Assembly (NCBI GenBank): GCA_009760855.2
Contig: WPIO01000014.1
Coordinates: 707,001 to 771,000, forward strand
DNA: 64,000 nt
Reading direction: 5' to 3'
DNA from: Cristatella mucedo
Lineage: Eukaryota > Bryozoa > Phylactolaemata > Cristatellidae
The notes under the pieces were generated by a model, which was not told the origin of the DNA, made no database searches, and was given only the letters and a program-made list of their open reading frames with translations. Position numbers and translations under genes: made by a program. Below are positions 46,440 through 60,419 of the stretch, one piece after another. Position 1 is the stretch's first letter; each line of letters starts with the position of its first letter.

Positions 46440-48670
46440 ATGCAATGCCAGTAGATGACAATTCATCTCAAACCAGAGGCAGAGCCATACTGCGTACACG
46501 CAGCTTGCCGCATACCCAAATCTCCGTTCCCTTTGGTAAAGGATGAATTCCTTCAAATGGAGAAGAACGGCCTCGTCAAACGTGTATTGGAGCCGGCCGA
46601 GTGGTGCTCTCTAATCGTACTGGTCCCGAAGCCCAACGGCAAAGTGTGCCTCAACGTCGGCTTGAAGCGCTTAAATCAATCCAGTGTTTTGTGAAAGGTA
46701 CATGTTATCTAAGCTTGAGATTTGGCCTAATTTCAAAGTCGGGCCTAAAGTCAAATAAAGACAAGTGTGTATTCCACCAGCCCACTTTGAAATTATTGAG
46801 GCATATTATTGATGCCATCGGTGACCAATAATCGGACGACAAAATAGAAGCTATTCTCAACCTCCCTAATCAAACCAACATAGCTGGGCTAAAGCGATGC
46901 CTTGGTATGATGAAATACCTCGCCCGATGTGTGCCAAATCTTGCCATTGTCTTAAAACCACTAAAATACCTCTTGACTTACTCGATGTGGTACTTAAGGA
47001 CCTTACAAGAGGAAACCATTCCAGGAAGCGAAGTTGCTTTTTACTAAAGCACCGGTTTTGTCCTATTTTGACCCGCCAAAGTCGGTAATTGTCAATGCCT
47101 ATGCCAGTAGCTATGGTCTATGCACCGTTCTGCTGCAGTGTCATGGATCGGGAGAGCAAGTTGTGCGACCTGTCACATTCGCACCCAGCACGTTGTCAGG
47201 TGCCTAAACGAGATACGCTCAAATCAAAAAAGACTGTCTTGCTGAATGTTCAGTCAGTTCCTTGATTTGATCCTTGATGTTTGCCTTCTTTGGAGCTTCG
47301 CACTGACCACAAACCGCTTATTCCGCTACTGGTGACCAAGGACCTTAACCATTTCCCCGTTAAATGCTAACGCCTATTGATTCGAACGACCGCTATAATC
47401 TTCTTTGCCTGGGAAGACCCTTGTGATAGCTGGAAACAATGACCCCGGTGATAGCGTCAAGAGCGCCATTTCGACGCTGTGAGGAACACGACAATGCCGA
47501 GGCCGTTCAGCTCTACGTAGACGCCGTCGTTGCTAAATCTTTTTCAATAGCTAGCTCTAATGAAGTAAAGCAGGCTGTCTCCGATGAAAGCCAGGTACAG
47601 GCTGTCATAGAGCACACGCTGTCAGGGTGGCCTAAATTGAGAAAGGACCTACCAGAAACCTTGCGAAAGTACTTCGCCATAAGTAGCCATCTGCTGTTTC
47701 GAATGGTTTAATAATGTACGACGATCGCAAATATATCCCTCAAAGCCTGAAGGCTTTTCTGTGGGAGTGGATTCACTACGGCCAGCATGGGTGACTAAAT
47801 GTGGGGACTGAGCAAGGTCATGTGTATACTGACTAGGCATTAGCCAAGACCATAAGACGTGGTTTCGATTCTTGAGCTTTTATCAAAACTAACAGAGGCG
47901 ACAAAGTGCGTGAGTCACTCATCCCGACACTTTTGCCCAGTGCTCCATGGAAATAAGTCGCTGCCGAACTCTTCGAACACGATGAACGCAAGCATCTGAT
48001 TGTAATCGAATTTTTCTCCCGATATATGAAAGTCACTCTTTTATCAAAATCCTTGACCAAAGAGCTGGTGGCCGAAATGCAGACTATATTTGCTTGCTGT
48101 GGCATACCAGAGTCATTGCAGTCTGACAAAGATCCACAATGCTCCTCTCATGAATTGATGATTTCGTGAGACGATACGAATTCAAGAACTTTACGACCAG
48201 CCCATATTTTCCACATGCAAACGGAGATGTGGAAAGAGCAGTGCAAACAGCCAAATCTGTTGCGAGGCAGCCTGATCCGTGCTTCACTTCAATTATTCAG
48301 AGGTCGACTCCTTGCACCTCTAGAGGCTTGAGCCCAGTACAACTGGTCATGGCACGATAGATTAAGACGACGTTGCCTGTGCTCACACGGCTTGTCAAAC
48401 CACAATGGCCGGCAAAGGAGACGATGAAACTCAACGACGACCATGCAAAAGAGCTTCAACAGCACTACCACGATCGCCATCATTCTGCTAGCCTATTTCC
48501 ACCTCGTCAAACCGGCCAACAGATATAAGTGCAGACTGATGGCGAAAACAGCTGGAGCATGCATGCAACGGTGGCAGCTCAAGCAGGTACACCGTGGTCG
48601 TTTGTTGTGCAGAATGACAATGGGAGCACACTTCGTTGGAACAGAAGGTATTTTCGACCGATGACACAGG
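46440..48670 (+). pseudogene. Ty3/gypsy pol remnant (RT, RNase H, integrase)
   Basis: In order on the plus strand: an RT start (46470-46690, PFPLVKDEFLQMEKNGLVKR, then EWCSLIVLVPKPNGK); a gap where the RT catalytic part should be; the RT end with connection region (46745-46990, KDKCVFHQPTLKLL, then AGLKRCLGMMKYLARC); RNase H traces; and the integrase core (47960-48300). The integrase core is HLIVIEFFSRYMKVTLL, CCGIPESLQSDKDPQ and PYFPHANGDVERAVQTAKS, with the D...E residues of the DDE triad visible. Stops and frameshifts occur throughout, so the element is inactive. Confidence 0.82.
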
Positions 48671-48734
48671 TCTACACGTCACTCACAGCGAAATCTCCTG
48701 GCACTTCCCTACATCTGTCGAACCATACAACCAC

Positions 48735-49108
48735 AGTTGGAGAAGCTGCATTTAGCTCGTATGCTCCCAAAGCCTGGAACTCCCTCCCGACTTGCGTCAC
48801 AACATCCCATGACTTGACCACTTTTAAAAAGAACTTAAAAATACACCTATTTAGGACAGCATTTAGTGAGTCCCTGCGATTCGTCCTTCATGTGCTTATG
48901 CGTTCTGACACTGTGCATGCTGCCACTAACCATATTTGCATGCTGACCCTGTGCATGTCACCCCTAACCATGTTTTTCATGTTGTTTATCAAGCATGATA
49001 TTACTCACCATTCAATGGCGTTTCCCTTTACAGCAAACGTAAAGCATCTAGAAAGAGATTGAGTTCTCTGAGGGCGCTTTATCAAGTGCATTATTATTAT
49101 TATTATTC
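48735..49108 (+). mobile_element. LINE family 1 3' fragment
   Basis: Starts in the coding end (GCATTTAGCTCGTATGCTCC, SSYAPKAWNSLPTCV, KNLKIHLFRTAF) and ends in TTATTATTATTATTA at 49092-49107. It lies between the gypsy integrase and the right LTR. Confidence 0.88.
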
Positions 49109-49370
49109 AAGATCAGTCTCAAAGTATTGCTCAAATGACAACAACAAGGCCTGGCAGGCTGGTAAAGCCGGACTGAAGACTACATCTTTGAAAAGGATTC
49201 TGTTCCTATTTGGAAAGAAGGTGCAGTGGCTGAGCTACCGGGGCGGAGCCACACTATTGTGACCAATCAGGTGAGACCACGCTCACCCTGCAGTCCTGGG
49301 AGTAAACACAATATTGCTGCCAATAAACATGTGCTGCCATCCCCTAAGCGTCTTTTCATTGCAATTGCCC

Positions 49371-50299
49371 CACCCTGTGGGGAACTGCAGGGAAATGCTT
49401 AGGAAAACTACACTGCCACATTACCACCCTTGGCACTGAAATCTGTTTCCCACCAGGACGGCGACAATATGGTTTCGACTTTTTCTTTAAACAAGACGGT
49501 CTAGCACTTGAAGAGCCTGTCGATGTCATCATTTGGGGAGCCACATGATTCCCAGGATGATCCTGGAAAGGTGGAGAGGTGCCTTAGAAACGGTTGATTT
49601 TGACCAACGGCCACTTCTTCTTCTTCAATGGTCTTCGCGAGACAGTCAAATCATGGTTTTACAAACGGAACAGGGGCTTCCACGTCCGAACAGAAAATGG
49701 CCGCAAGCACAATATTCCAAACGGCGCTAGAATCAGCCGATGCGTGAATAATTCCGGCGAAGCCCTGAACCTTGCATCTCAGCTAATGGCTTGTAGGTGT
49801 AGCACCAATGCATGCAGGTACACGTGATAGAACATTACAGCAGTAAAGAGGGCCCATACTTTAACACAGTAAGGCCACATCCGTAGCGTAGAGACGTCTA
49901 TTTGACAGCGGCGGAGGGTTACGGCGTTTAGCGACAGCCACTACAAATACAGCCATCATGATTGGCTCAGTAGCCCTAAGCACAACTCAGTTCAAATGCC
50001 AAGGCCAACTCAATGACAATTTTCGGCTTTCAGGCTGCCTTGGTAAATTATTACGGAATAATCGATTCCTACCCATTGCAATTCAGTAACCGCAAATGAT
50101 GAATATAGGTCATATTCTGGCTTGACTTAGCACGCCGCCCATTTATTGGCGCTTTGCCCATCACTCGCGGTCGAACTTACTGCTCGTGTTTGCATGGAAC
50201 TGCGAATGGTTGAGCTAGCTTATGCCAGGCTAACAGTGCACAGCCAGTTTCGAAGACAGGAATTTTTAGATAGGAGCAAGCCGTGCTGACCATTATAAA
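49371..50299 (+). other. Unassigned stretch after the gypsy element
   Basis: Open pieces on the plus strand (49594-49827, ending in a RTENGRKHNIPNGARISRC region) have no family resemblance that I recognise. No repeat is identified. Confidence 0.35.
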
Positions 50300-50337
50300 C
50301 CCCGCTGAAATCTCGTTTTTTATTGGCTACGTAAGCT

Positions 50338-50472
50338 GTGTCGATGGAGCGAAATCTGAAAATATGCAACGATCATATCATTCGTAGCCATCACGACCAT
50401 TTCTTTCTCAGCGTGCAACAAGATGGCGTCATTCAAGTAGTCCGAACCCATCTTCATTCAAAAGACGTGTTG
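50338..50472 (+). other. Candidate exon-like open stretch, unassigned
   Basis: The plus strand is open from MSMERNLKICNDHIIRSHHD to SKDVL and then meets a perfect donor GTAAGT at 50473. The minus strand is also open (MKMGSDYLNDAILLHAEKE...), faintly like the end of a hAT transposase. Neither strand is convincing; I list it because of the splice signal. Confidence 0.25.
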
Positions 50473-51159
50473 GTAAGTTTTGATATGCTGAGCCCACGTT
50501 CAGCCGTGGTATTTGCCTCTGGCAGTGTCAGAATAAGTCGCATCAGCTTGAGCACTAGGTCATTGGCGGCCAAGCACAACCAGAACTAGCAGTCATGTCT
50601 GCATGAACGAGCAGTGTCCTAACGCTCTTTAGTGCGGACTTCGAATATATTTTCTTACCATAGTTGTAAAGCTGCAGCCTCAAGCGGATTGGCTCGATGT
50701 CTGAAAAGTCTATCCTGTAAGATTTGGCTGCAACTATACAAGATTGTCGACACTGAATGCAGAGAACTGTGGTCAGGGGATGTGCGAGCAGCCAGGCAGG
50801 GTATCTCTGCGGACGCTATCTAAACTTAAAGGTCCGATTATAACTTTATCTTGTCAATTGCCAAGTAGAATAAATTAAAACGGGAAGGGTAATCTTTCCT
50901 ATTCGCATGCTAGTTTTGACGTGGCCGACCGTGTCAGGTGTAGTTAGCGGTCACGTAGTCACCTCGATCTCATGAAGCTTACAGAACTTCGGAGTAGTGA
51001 GAGCTCTAAAATATGTAAGATGTGTGTGAGCTTGAATGAAAGCATGCGGTCGAGGAGGCATGTCAACTTATTTCTCAACTAATCCGTGCCACCGTTACCT
51101 TCGATGTGTTCAATGACTTTAAAGGTCACGGCGAACATGTTGAGTAAGTGATGCAATGC

Positions 51160-52227
51160 TCACCAAACTGAAGATCTCCTATGATCACAGGCACAGTATT
51201 CAAGTTCAGCCTACGACCCATCTCTGCCGGCAGCTCTTTAATCAGGTCCAGAATTATCCCATTTTGCTTGCTGTTATGTAGGAGTATTCGTATGAGCAGT
51301 GGCGCACTTAAAGATCGAATTGAAAATATGGCATTCACTGTAGTAGCAATCGCAAAAAGCAACGCAAGAGCTCGCGGCCGTCATGATCGATCCTGGCACT
51401 GGAGAATACCAAAGTGTATTATAGGGTCTGCTACTCTCCTCCTTCTTCGACTTACGCCGACGTATTATTTACTTAGCAGTTCGTCGTGAGCATGAACTCG
51501 CCGCCACATTGATAATGTCATTGGCCAATTCAAAAGCGAAGCCAATGCCGGGGTCACCAATCCGTGCAGGCATCAACTCGGCTAGTGAGAGCTTGTTTGC
51601 CCAGATATGCCTGTAGTACACCAACTCGTTCATTTGCTCGGTTAAAGCTTGCAAAGCATCAATCTAACCGGTCAGTTATGCCAAAACATCATAGCCCTAT
51701 TCGTGACAACTGGAAGCTGGACAACGGGTATTCGATGCAGTGCCGAGTTTCCGCGAAGATGTTCGTCGCGTGCTTCAGGTGAATAAGTCGCTCGAGCAGC
51801 ACGCAGGTCCTGACCTGAACGAAGTGGCTGCTGCTCCTTCGTTCATGCATCACTGTCTCGCCATCGCCATAGTGCAATAGTGCTCGCCTTGCTCTTCGTC
51901 GAGGCGCCAATAAACGAGGTGGACGTGGGTGCGGTGGATGGTGTTCTTTTGAATGTCGAGGCTTGTCGTCTTGGCATTCTGCAGGGCCTTCTTTAGAGTT
52001 ATGTCAGAAATCTCGACTTGCCATTTGAATGCGAATGTGGGGAGCTCAATGAAGCTTCTGCAGGTGAGCGAATCGAGCGAATCGTCGTGGCCACAGCTCG
52101 TGGCGAGCTCGTGAAAAATCCTTCTATCAGCTATTGGTCTATGCAATCGAGTTGGATTTACAGCGATGACCACAGCATTTTTATCTATTCCGTACCTTCC
52201 TGTAATAATGCATAACGTTTTGCTCAC
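51160..52227 (-). other. Candidate antisense coding blocks of an unrecognised gene
   Basis: Three open minus-strand blocks look protein-like and have no repeat character. 52227-51850 includes FIELPTFAFKWQVEISDITL and IHRTHVHLVYWRLDEEQG. 51663-51469 includes IDALQALTEQMNELVYYRHI and WANKLSLAELMPARIGDPGI, after a good acceptor with a TAACTGAC branch-like motif. About 51270-51161 includes GIILDLIKELPAEMGRRLNL and VPVIIGDLQFG, before a GTGAGC donor. I could not join them in one frame with certainty and do not recognise the family. They may be a real gene or a decayed element. Confidence 0.35.
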
Positions 52228-52264
52228 CAGTTCAACGGTCTCTGCACTGCCTGATTGATATGCG

Positions 52265-52515
52265 ACTAGTGGATGTCTGCCTTGCCTGCCTATCTGGAGA
52301 TTGAAAGTCGAAATGAATTGACCAGTCTCATTTCCGATCGCATTTTAGGAGAAATTACAAATCACGCGAAGGACTCTAAATACTACTATAGTAAACTGAC
52401 TCACACGCCGAGTCTCAGCCACCACGAGCAAATGGTAACGATCCCTCGTTTCGAGGAACTTAAAAAAGACACGGCAGTGACTAAAAAGGTCTTTTATGTG
52501 GTTTCTGAAAGTTGC
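52265..52515 (+). pseudogene. hAT (DUF4371/ZMYM1-like) transposase fragment
   Basis: The plus strand reads ESRNELTSLISDRILGEITN, then AKDSKYYYSKLTHTPSLSHH and EQMVTIPRF. This matches the ELI.L...I...I...IKKAKYFS...D.TPD.SH.EQM..I.RF block of hAT-type transposases; the expected Asp of the D.TPD motif is replaced. Only this block remains. Confidence 0.6.
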
Positions 52516-53060
52516 TGACGCAAATGAAGCCGGACTTTTTTTTATTTATTCTTGGAGAAGCTCGTTCAGTTTTAGCTGAACCTGATTGCTTGCCGAAGCC
52601 AGGCTTATGCTAATGACAGCAACATGAACAATGTGAGTTGACATTTAGGAAGGGAAAGCTGACCGGAACAGATTTGTCTTCAGGTAACAGAAGCCTGAAG
52701 CACGATCCAGTTTTTGATGCATGCGACTTGAAGGCTTACTCGGCAAAGTATTTTATTGCACGCGACCTAAAGCAGCGCTGATTTTTTCTGCTGAACCAAC
52801 TCCTCAGACTACATTTTCAAGATGCCTCCAACTCAACCACCGTGGCCTCTCGTTTGCCTATCTGAAGCATTGCGAGTGCGACAGCGATTCCACGTGGAGA
52901 TGTTACCCCAGCATCTTTAGAGCAGCCTCCCGTGCTGCGGGAGGAGGCCTTCCCTTTGACGGACACCTGGAGCTCCACATCAAGGTAAGCATGTAACACA
53001 CTGTATGTCACAGGCTGTTTGCCTTACGTCGTGCACGCGCTCTCGTGTAGAACAACACCC
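52516..53060 (+). other. Unassigned, with an exon-like stretch
   Basis: 52790-52984 (+) is open and ends AAG at a GTAAGC donor (FDGHLELHIK just before it). The minus strand across it is open too. No family recognised. Confidence 0.3.
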
Positions 53061-53215
53061 TTTGGTCTCCTCCTGGGGTGAGGGGCTCACTTCACGACCA
53101 GGTCGCAGGTTCGAGTCCTGTGAAGGAAATATTTCCCACTGCAATCAGTATTGATGGCCACTAAGGCTCGCCTGCCGCTATATGAATGAGGCTTTTTAAT
53201 CAGCCGACTTTTATT
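53061..53215 (+). mobile_element. tRNA-derived SINE, second family
   Basis: A pol III B box GGTTCGAGTCC at 53108-53118 sits behind an A-box-like TGGGGTGAGGGG. A body ending CCGCTATATGAATGAGGCTT then recurs at 60.4-60.56 kb. It does not fold as a complete tRNA by eye and is followed by SINE body, so it is not a tRNA gene. Confidence 0.65.
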
Positions 53216-53794
53216 TTACTTTAACCAAAGAGAAACAGTATGATTGCCAGACGAGTGGGAGACTGGGCTGTCTGTAGGCCACGGGTGTCGTGTCTGCCGC
53301 CCTCAGTGCTTGGCTCTAGGGTGTGCCATCTACATACCCAGGCATTACAAGAAGCACGTGACAAGCCAATAATAAGAATAACTTTACTTGCGATTTCAAT
53401 ACATAATTTTAATTTAATTTTATTTTATTTTAATACGTAACATTGGGGAAACCAAGTTTCCAATTGGTAACACAATAGCTGAGGCATCAAAGAATTTCAG
53501 ACGTCGAGGTTATGGCATTTTGTTGCTGCAATTCCAAAGATTCTCTTAATAAAATTAATATTTGTACACGGTGCCCTAATAGAGCAAAACCTCTTTCTGC
53601 TCACTTCAAATATGCAGGAAAAACGCAGCAGTTGGTTAGAGATAGAATGCACAGTTTCAGTGCCCATAAACATACAACAAACAATGCACACAGACCAGCC
53701 GATGCTGTGAGAAATATGCGGATTTTATAAGTAGCAATTAAATTAGCAAGCGTTTCCAAACCTCCAAGAGGTTTTTAGAGGCGAATTTCAATGA
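53216..53794 (+). other. Spacer, nothing recognised
   Basis: A TTTTATTTTA-rich patch at 53405-53435 and short unassigned open frames. Confidence 0.4.
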
Positions 53795-53925
53795 GGTCCT
53801 GGTCACGGACTAGGGTATAAGTGCACGTACTCATTGACCAAGTTCGCGGGCACGAGCCCTGCTGGCATATGCATAGCGCCTTGGTATGAATCAAGTTCTC
53901 GTAGGGTGAATTACAATTAAATTAC
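53795..53925 (+). mobile_element. tRNA-headed SINE, diverged
   Basis: Head with GACCAAGTTCGCGGGCACGA (B-box position GGCACGAGCCC), tail TATGCATAGCGCCTTGGTAT then AATCAAGTTCTCGTAGGGTG. A CA repeat follows directly. Confidence 0.55.
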
Positions 53926-53928
53926 TTG

Positions 53929-53931
<3 letters not shown>

Positions 53932-54019
<88 letters not shown>

Positions 54020-54105
54020 TTATAGATATGTAGATATGCAATTATATACAGTATATATATATATATATATATACAGTGTATATATATATATATATATATA
54101 TTTAT
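53932..54105. repeat. CA then TA microsatellites
   Basis: About 80 bases of CA followed by two TA runs separated by CAGTGTATA. Confidence 0.95.
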
Positions 54106-54344
54106 GTATGAACGAACCTGTAGCAGATCGCTGGCACTGCGAAAGAAAGGGTGAAGATCAGAGCCCTGAAATTTATATGAAGTTACTGGCTCCAGAAGGT
54201 TGGCAGAAAGAACCAATTTGATCTTGCTGAAATTGTCGTCGGTGTAGACCTTCATACCCCAGTGTTGAGCGAGCATCGACAAATTCAAAAAAACTAACAA
54301 GATTTTTCCTACATATTTTAAATCATTGTAAAAAAAATTTCTGA

Positions 54345-54512
54345 ATTAATCAACTTCATTTGTATATTTTTATATCGACAAAAGAACCTTATTGGCTATC
54401 ACCACCGCTTGCAGTTGGAAATAAAAGGTTGTCTAACTGCAAGATTCAAACTCACGACCTTAGTCGTGAAGAGCGAGCACCTTACCTCCTGGGCCACCAC
54501 GCCCATTGAGAT
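54345..54512 (-). mobile_element. tRNA-headed SINE-like copy
   Basis: On the minus strand it starts GGTGGCCCAGGAGGTAAGGT (A-box type), then GTCGTGAGTTTGAATCTTGC (B-box GAGTTTGAATC). Its tail differs from the other copies. Confidence 0.5.
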
Positions 54513-54655
54513 TTTTTAATAAGTTATAGGTAGTGTATCTGAAATGGGGTAATAACAGATTTTTTCAGATAATCTGCGTCGAACCAAGCTGCCTTTGACA
54601 AGTATTTCTTTTTTCCAACAAGGTTCGGTACAACTAAGATCACACGCAAGATCTT

Positions 54656-55120
54656 AATAATAATAATATTAATTAAAGTACATTTACGTGATACAGCCCG
54701 AATTCTAAATTTCGTGCTAAGCACTTCAAATTTGCAGGAAAGAAAGTATACAAATTAATTGATGAGGAATAAAAAATGCCTAGTTCTAGCATGCCTAAGC
54801 AGAATAAGGCCAAGCATACGGACAAAGGAATTCCTGTGAAGAACTGGTAGAGTTTTAGCATCATGCCGAGATATATTATGATGTCAGGTGGTCTTGAATT
54901 CAAAATATTTGGTGCATATGAACGAACGGTACAGTCTCCAATAGACTGGATGTCGGTTCTCCGTACTTCAGAAGCTCAACGGATGTCCTTTCGTCTTTGC
55001 CATCAGCACTGATCTCACGACTGAGATAGGATCTACACCGTCCAGTGCAGTGTGGTGATGCTCAGTCAACGTTGTAGGAGCTCAAGAAGGAATTCGCAAG
55101 TAATAGTTTCAAACGCAGCA
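54656..55120 (-). mobile_element. LINE family 1 3' fragment, old
   Basis: AATAATAATATTAATTAAAG tail, a degraded 3' end (GATACAGCCCGAATTCTAAA), and a coding-end match TGGTGCATATGAACGAACGG then TACAGTCTCCAATAGACTGG. Confidence 0.6.
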
Positions 55121-56121
55121 GATAGAGCCAATGCGACACGCTGTGTCAATTGGATGTGCCTACAGTGCTTGTTTCAGTGTAAAACTGCTCATGGATAAAC
55201 GTCGGCCATTATCAATATGGATCTAGAGGAAGCACTGCTGTGGCAGCAATCGCCATGGCTATGTAGCAGAAGTATCGAGGCCGCCAAGAGAACTACAGAT
55301 AGCGCTACAAGTTATTCACAAGCAGGCACAGTTTTCCAGTTGCGATTAGTGCTGAAAGAAAATTGGCTTCGCCAGTCACACGTAAGCCGCCGCGGCTGTC
55401 AAATTGACTGCCCTAAGCTAAGGATAGCGACTTTCTATATTAAGGTGAAGCCACTTTTTTTCTTTTCTGCCTCCTACTCCGTTGCCGTCGACATACCAGA
55501 GTATGCCGAGGTGTATCGTGGTGAGCCGTAATTTATCGTGTATCACCGAGATTTGTCACACATCGGCAAGGACTGGCACCGTCAAGAAGGCAGTGCGTGC
55601 GGCCCGAGAACTTCGGTAGGGAATCCTCTGCAGAACACGGGTAGCAGCACTAGAGATATGAGCTTGCTGCTTTGGCTGCAAGCTCAACAGCTACGTTTAT
55701 ACGTTTCTCAGTTTGTTATTTTTCTCATGTACCTTAGTCACTAGCCCCAATCAAATGCCTGCTGCCCTCTCTTCCAATGGCTGTCAAGAGCAAGTGCTTG
55801 ACAGTGGCGATTTTTTCTCTTTTTCAATAGCATGTCTGAAAGCAGCGCTATCGCCATGATGTTAGCTGATTGCATGGAGGACCGTGGCCAAACATGGAGA
55901 TAACTGCACACTGGCTTCAAACACCAGCACTCGACAGACATGGCAGGCTCGGCCTCACAAGAGCTATGGAAGAAAATAACAGTAACAAAGGTAAATGCCT
56001 GAGCAGCTAATAGATATGCAAATAACCACTCCGCCCAATGAAAGCACGTGCCTGCATCACCAGGATACTCTGGTCAGCATGATGTAATGAATTCCTCTTT
56101 TTCATGTGGATTTAAAGAAAA
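55121..56121 (+). other. Unassigned stretch with a 104-codon frame
   Basis: 55217-55531 (+) is open (MDLEEALLWQQSPWLCSRSI...) but has no recognised motif. No splice pattern or repeat is identified. Confidence 0.3.
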
Positions 56122-56252
56122 TATAATTCATTTGTATAGCGCCCTAAGAGAACTTAATCTCTACTCAGGTGCTTCACATATGCATCGGGGCTCGAGCCCA
56201 CAAACTCAGCCAGACCTTGGTCGGGGCGAGCACCTTAACCACTGGACCAAAC
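56122..56252 (-). mobile_element. tRNA-headed SINE, best-preserved copy
   Basis: Minus strand: A box TGGTCCAGTGG (56249-56239, perfect consensus), GTTAAGGTGCTCGCC, and the B-box region GGGCTCGAGCCC (56199-56188). The tail AAGCACCTGAGTAGAGATTA then AGTTCTCTTAGGGCGCTATA matches the LINE family 1 end, finishing at ATGAATTATA. Confidence 0.8.
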
Positions 56253-56982
56253 CAGCGTGGCGTTTGGTTTGTCTTGAGTGATTGTCACATATCACCAAAA
56301 CAAATTTCCTACGTAGTGATTATCTAGCTTAGTAAATCCTTGTCTCAAAGGGCATTGCTTCAGTAAGCTTGATCATTCTTCAGGTAACTGACGCAACAGC
56401 TCCACCTATCATTTCGTCTTGCCTCAGTTCCCCAAATCTACTCGTGTGGGCAGACTAAATGCATGACTCACGATATTGGTATGCTAGTATCATCTAAGAC
56501 TTAACAAACAAGAGCGAGACAAATCCCCTACCTGTTGAGAGTCATGGACTAAATTGTCAGGTCTTTTTTTGGTTGTTGAGGCCTCAGCCACTAAAAAGTA
56601 TTCAAAATCTATGTTTTATCTTCAAGAACTCTTTCCCTGAGCTATGATTGATTCATTCACTTGTATATTGATCCGTAGCCTCATTACGACTGAAGCCCTT
56701 CTTAAGTTAAAAGTGTATCCATTCGCGTGGATTTTACCGCCGAGCAATTTAACTCATGTTTTACCGGAGCATGCAGTCAGTCGCTTAATGGCGATTCTTG
56801 CGTCCATGATTGGATAGAGCAATTTGGCTGAGACAAATTGTCCAGCTTCATCTCTCACACTCATGGTGTCATAAATAGTCAAGGATATATCTATGAAGGC
56901 CTGGTAGGTACTGATAACTGATCTACTGCCCACGCTCTACTGTTTGCTACTTGATACCCCTCTCTTAATGTGTTTCTCATCT
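56253..56982 (+). other. Spacer, nothing recognised
   Basis: No gene or repeat identified before the long microsatellite. Confidence 0.4.
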
Positions 56983-57240
<258 letters not shown>

Positions 57241-57530
57241 TCCCTCTCCCTCGCTCTCTCTCTCTCCTTCACTTACTCACCTTTTCTCACCCAACTATTC
57301 ATATATAGCCCTCGTGCTGTCTGTCTCTCTTTCAAGTCTATTTTACTCTAGTGTCCTTGCTCTCTCACTCATCATTTCTTTCTAGTTTTCTGCTGCTTTT
57401 CTTTCTCTCTCTCGTTCTTTTTCTATGTTTATTTATCTTTCACTGCATCAATCTTTCTCTTTGTCTTTCGGTCTCTCAGTCAATGTCTTTCTCACTCTGT
57501 CTTTCTTTCAGCCTGTCTGTCAGTCTCTGT
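57241..57530. repeat. Pyrimidine-rich transition sequence
   Basis: Irregular CT/TTC-rich sequence between the two microsatellite arrays; no gene. Confidence 0.7.
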
Positions 57531-59289
<1,759 letters not shown>

Positions 59290-60255
59290 CATAAAACTAA
59301 CTTACTAGTTATGGGCAAATCCAGTGTGATTCAGAGATTGGAAAGGCTGACTCTCTCAAAATTGGCTCTGCCAGCATATCTCCTGGTGAATCAGCTCGAA
59401 ATCTAGGTGTCATATTCCAAAGAGACCACTCGTTAGACGACCATATTAGCTCCACAGTCAAATCTGCCTATTTTCAGCTTCAAAACATTGCTAAAACTCG
59501 GGCTTGTTTAGATAAGGATACCACGTCCAAGTTGGTCCATGCATTCGTGACATCCCGTCTCGACTTCTGCATCTCACTGCTTACTGGCCTACCAGCATGT
59601 GCGATCAGGCGATTGCAGCTGGTGCAAAACTCTGCAGCTAGGCTTGTCTGTCATGAGCGTCGCAGTTGCCACATTACTCCACTTCTTGCCGACCTGCAAT
59701 GGCTACCAGTCAAGCAACGGATTGACTTCGAGGTTTTGTCGCTCACTTTCAGGTCCCTTCATTCTATGGCTCCAGCCTATCTGTCAGATATACTACCCCA
59801 TCAGGCCAAGCATCGTACCACCCGCTTTTCGGAATCCAACAGTCTACAAATACCTCATACAAACCTTAAATCCTTTGGAGACCGTGCATTTAGTTCATAT
59901 GCTCCCAAAGCCTGGAACTCCCTCCCGACCTGCGTCAGAACATCCCCTGACCTGACCGCATTTAAAAGGAACCTAAAAACACACCTATTTAGGACAGCAT
60001 TTAGTGGGTCCCTGTGATTCGTTCTTCATATGCTAATGCGTGTTGAAACTGTGCATGCTGCCACTAACCACATTTGCATGCTGACCCTGTGCATGTCACC
60101 CCTAACCATATTATTCATTTTGTTTGTTTTTCAAGCATGATTTTACTTACCATTCAATTGCATTTCCCTTTGCAGCAAATGTAAAGCGCCTAGAAAGAGA
60201 TTAAGTGCTCTGAGGGCGCTTTATCAAGTGCATTATTGTTATTATTATCATTATT
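59290..60255 (+). mobile_element. LINE family 1 copy, 5' truncated, open C-terminal frame
   Basis: Starts at TAACTTACTAGTTATGGGCA (LVMGKSSVIQRLERL-like). The frame is open at 59532-60017 from MVHAFVTSRLDFCISLLTGL to NLKTHLFRTAFSGSL. The 3' end AAAGCGCCTAGAAAGAGATT is followed by a TTATTGTTATTATTATC tail at 60232-60250. One of the best-kept copies. Confidence 0.9.
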
Positions 60256-60419
60256 TTTACTCTACTCTGGAGGTCATTGAATTTGGCTGCAAGATAAAGA
60301 CCCTAAGCACACTTCCAGGCCAGTGAGATGCTCTTTGGTGAATCCCTGTTTGGAGCTGGTGCAGTCGCATAGCCAGTCGGCTGATTTAAAACTGCATAGA
60401 AAGTTACGTTACGTTACTT

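Larger units (their letters stand above)
45600..49370 (+). mobile_element. Ty3/gypsy LTR retrotransposon, decayed, with LTR remnants
   Basis: Related sequence lies on both sides. The blocks GAGCTACCGG...GGAGCCACA...AGGTGAGACCACGC...CCTG(C/G)..GTAAA and CCAATAAAC.TGTGCTG...CTAAGCGTCTTTTCAT occur at 45608-45685 plus 46171-46218 and at 49230-49358. This suggests diverged 5' and 3' LTRs flanking the pol remains at 46440-48670. A SINE-containing block at about 45700-46170 interrupts the left one, and a LINE fragment lies before the right one. LTR edges are approximate. Confidence 0.65.

Noticed and set aside
53061-53133. tRNA gene candidate around the B box GGTTCGAGTCC
   Set aside because: The acceptor stem and anticodon arm do not pair convincingly, and the same tRNA-like head with a shared body recurs at 60.4 kb, so it is a SINE.
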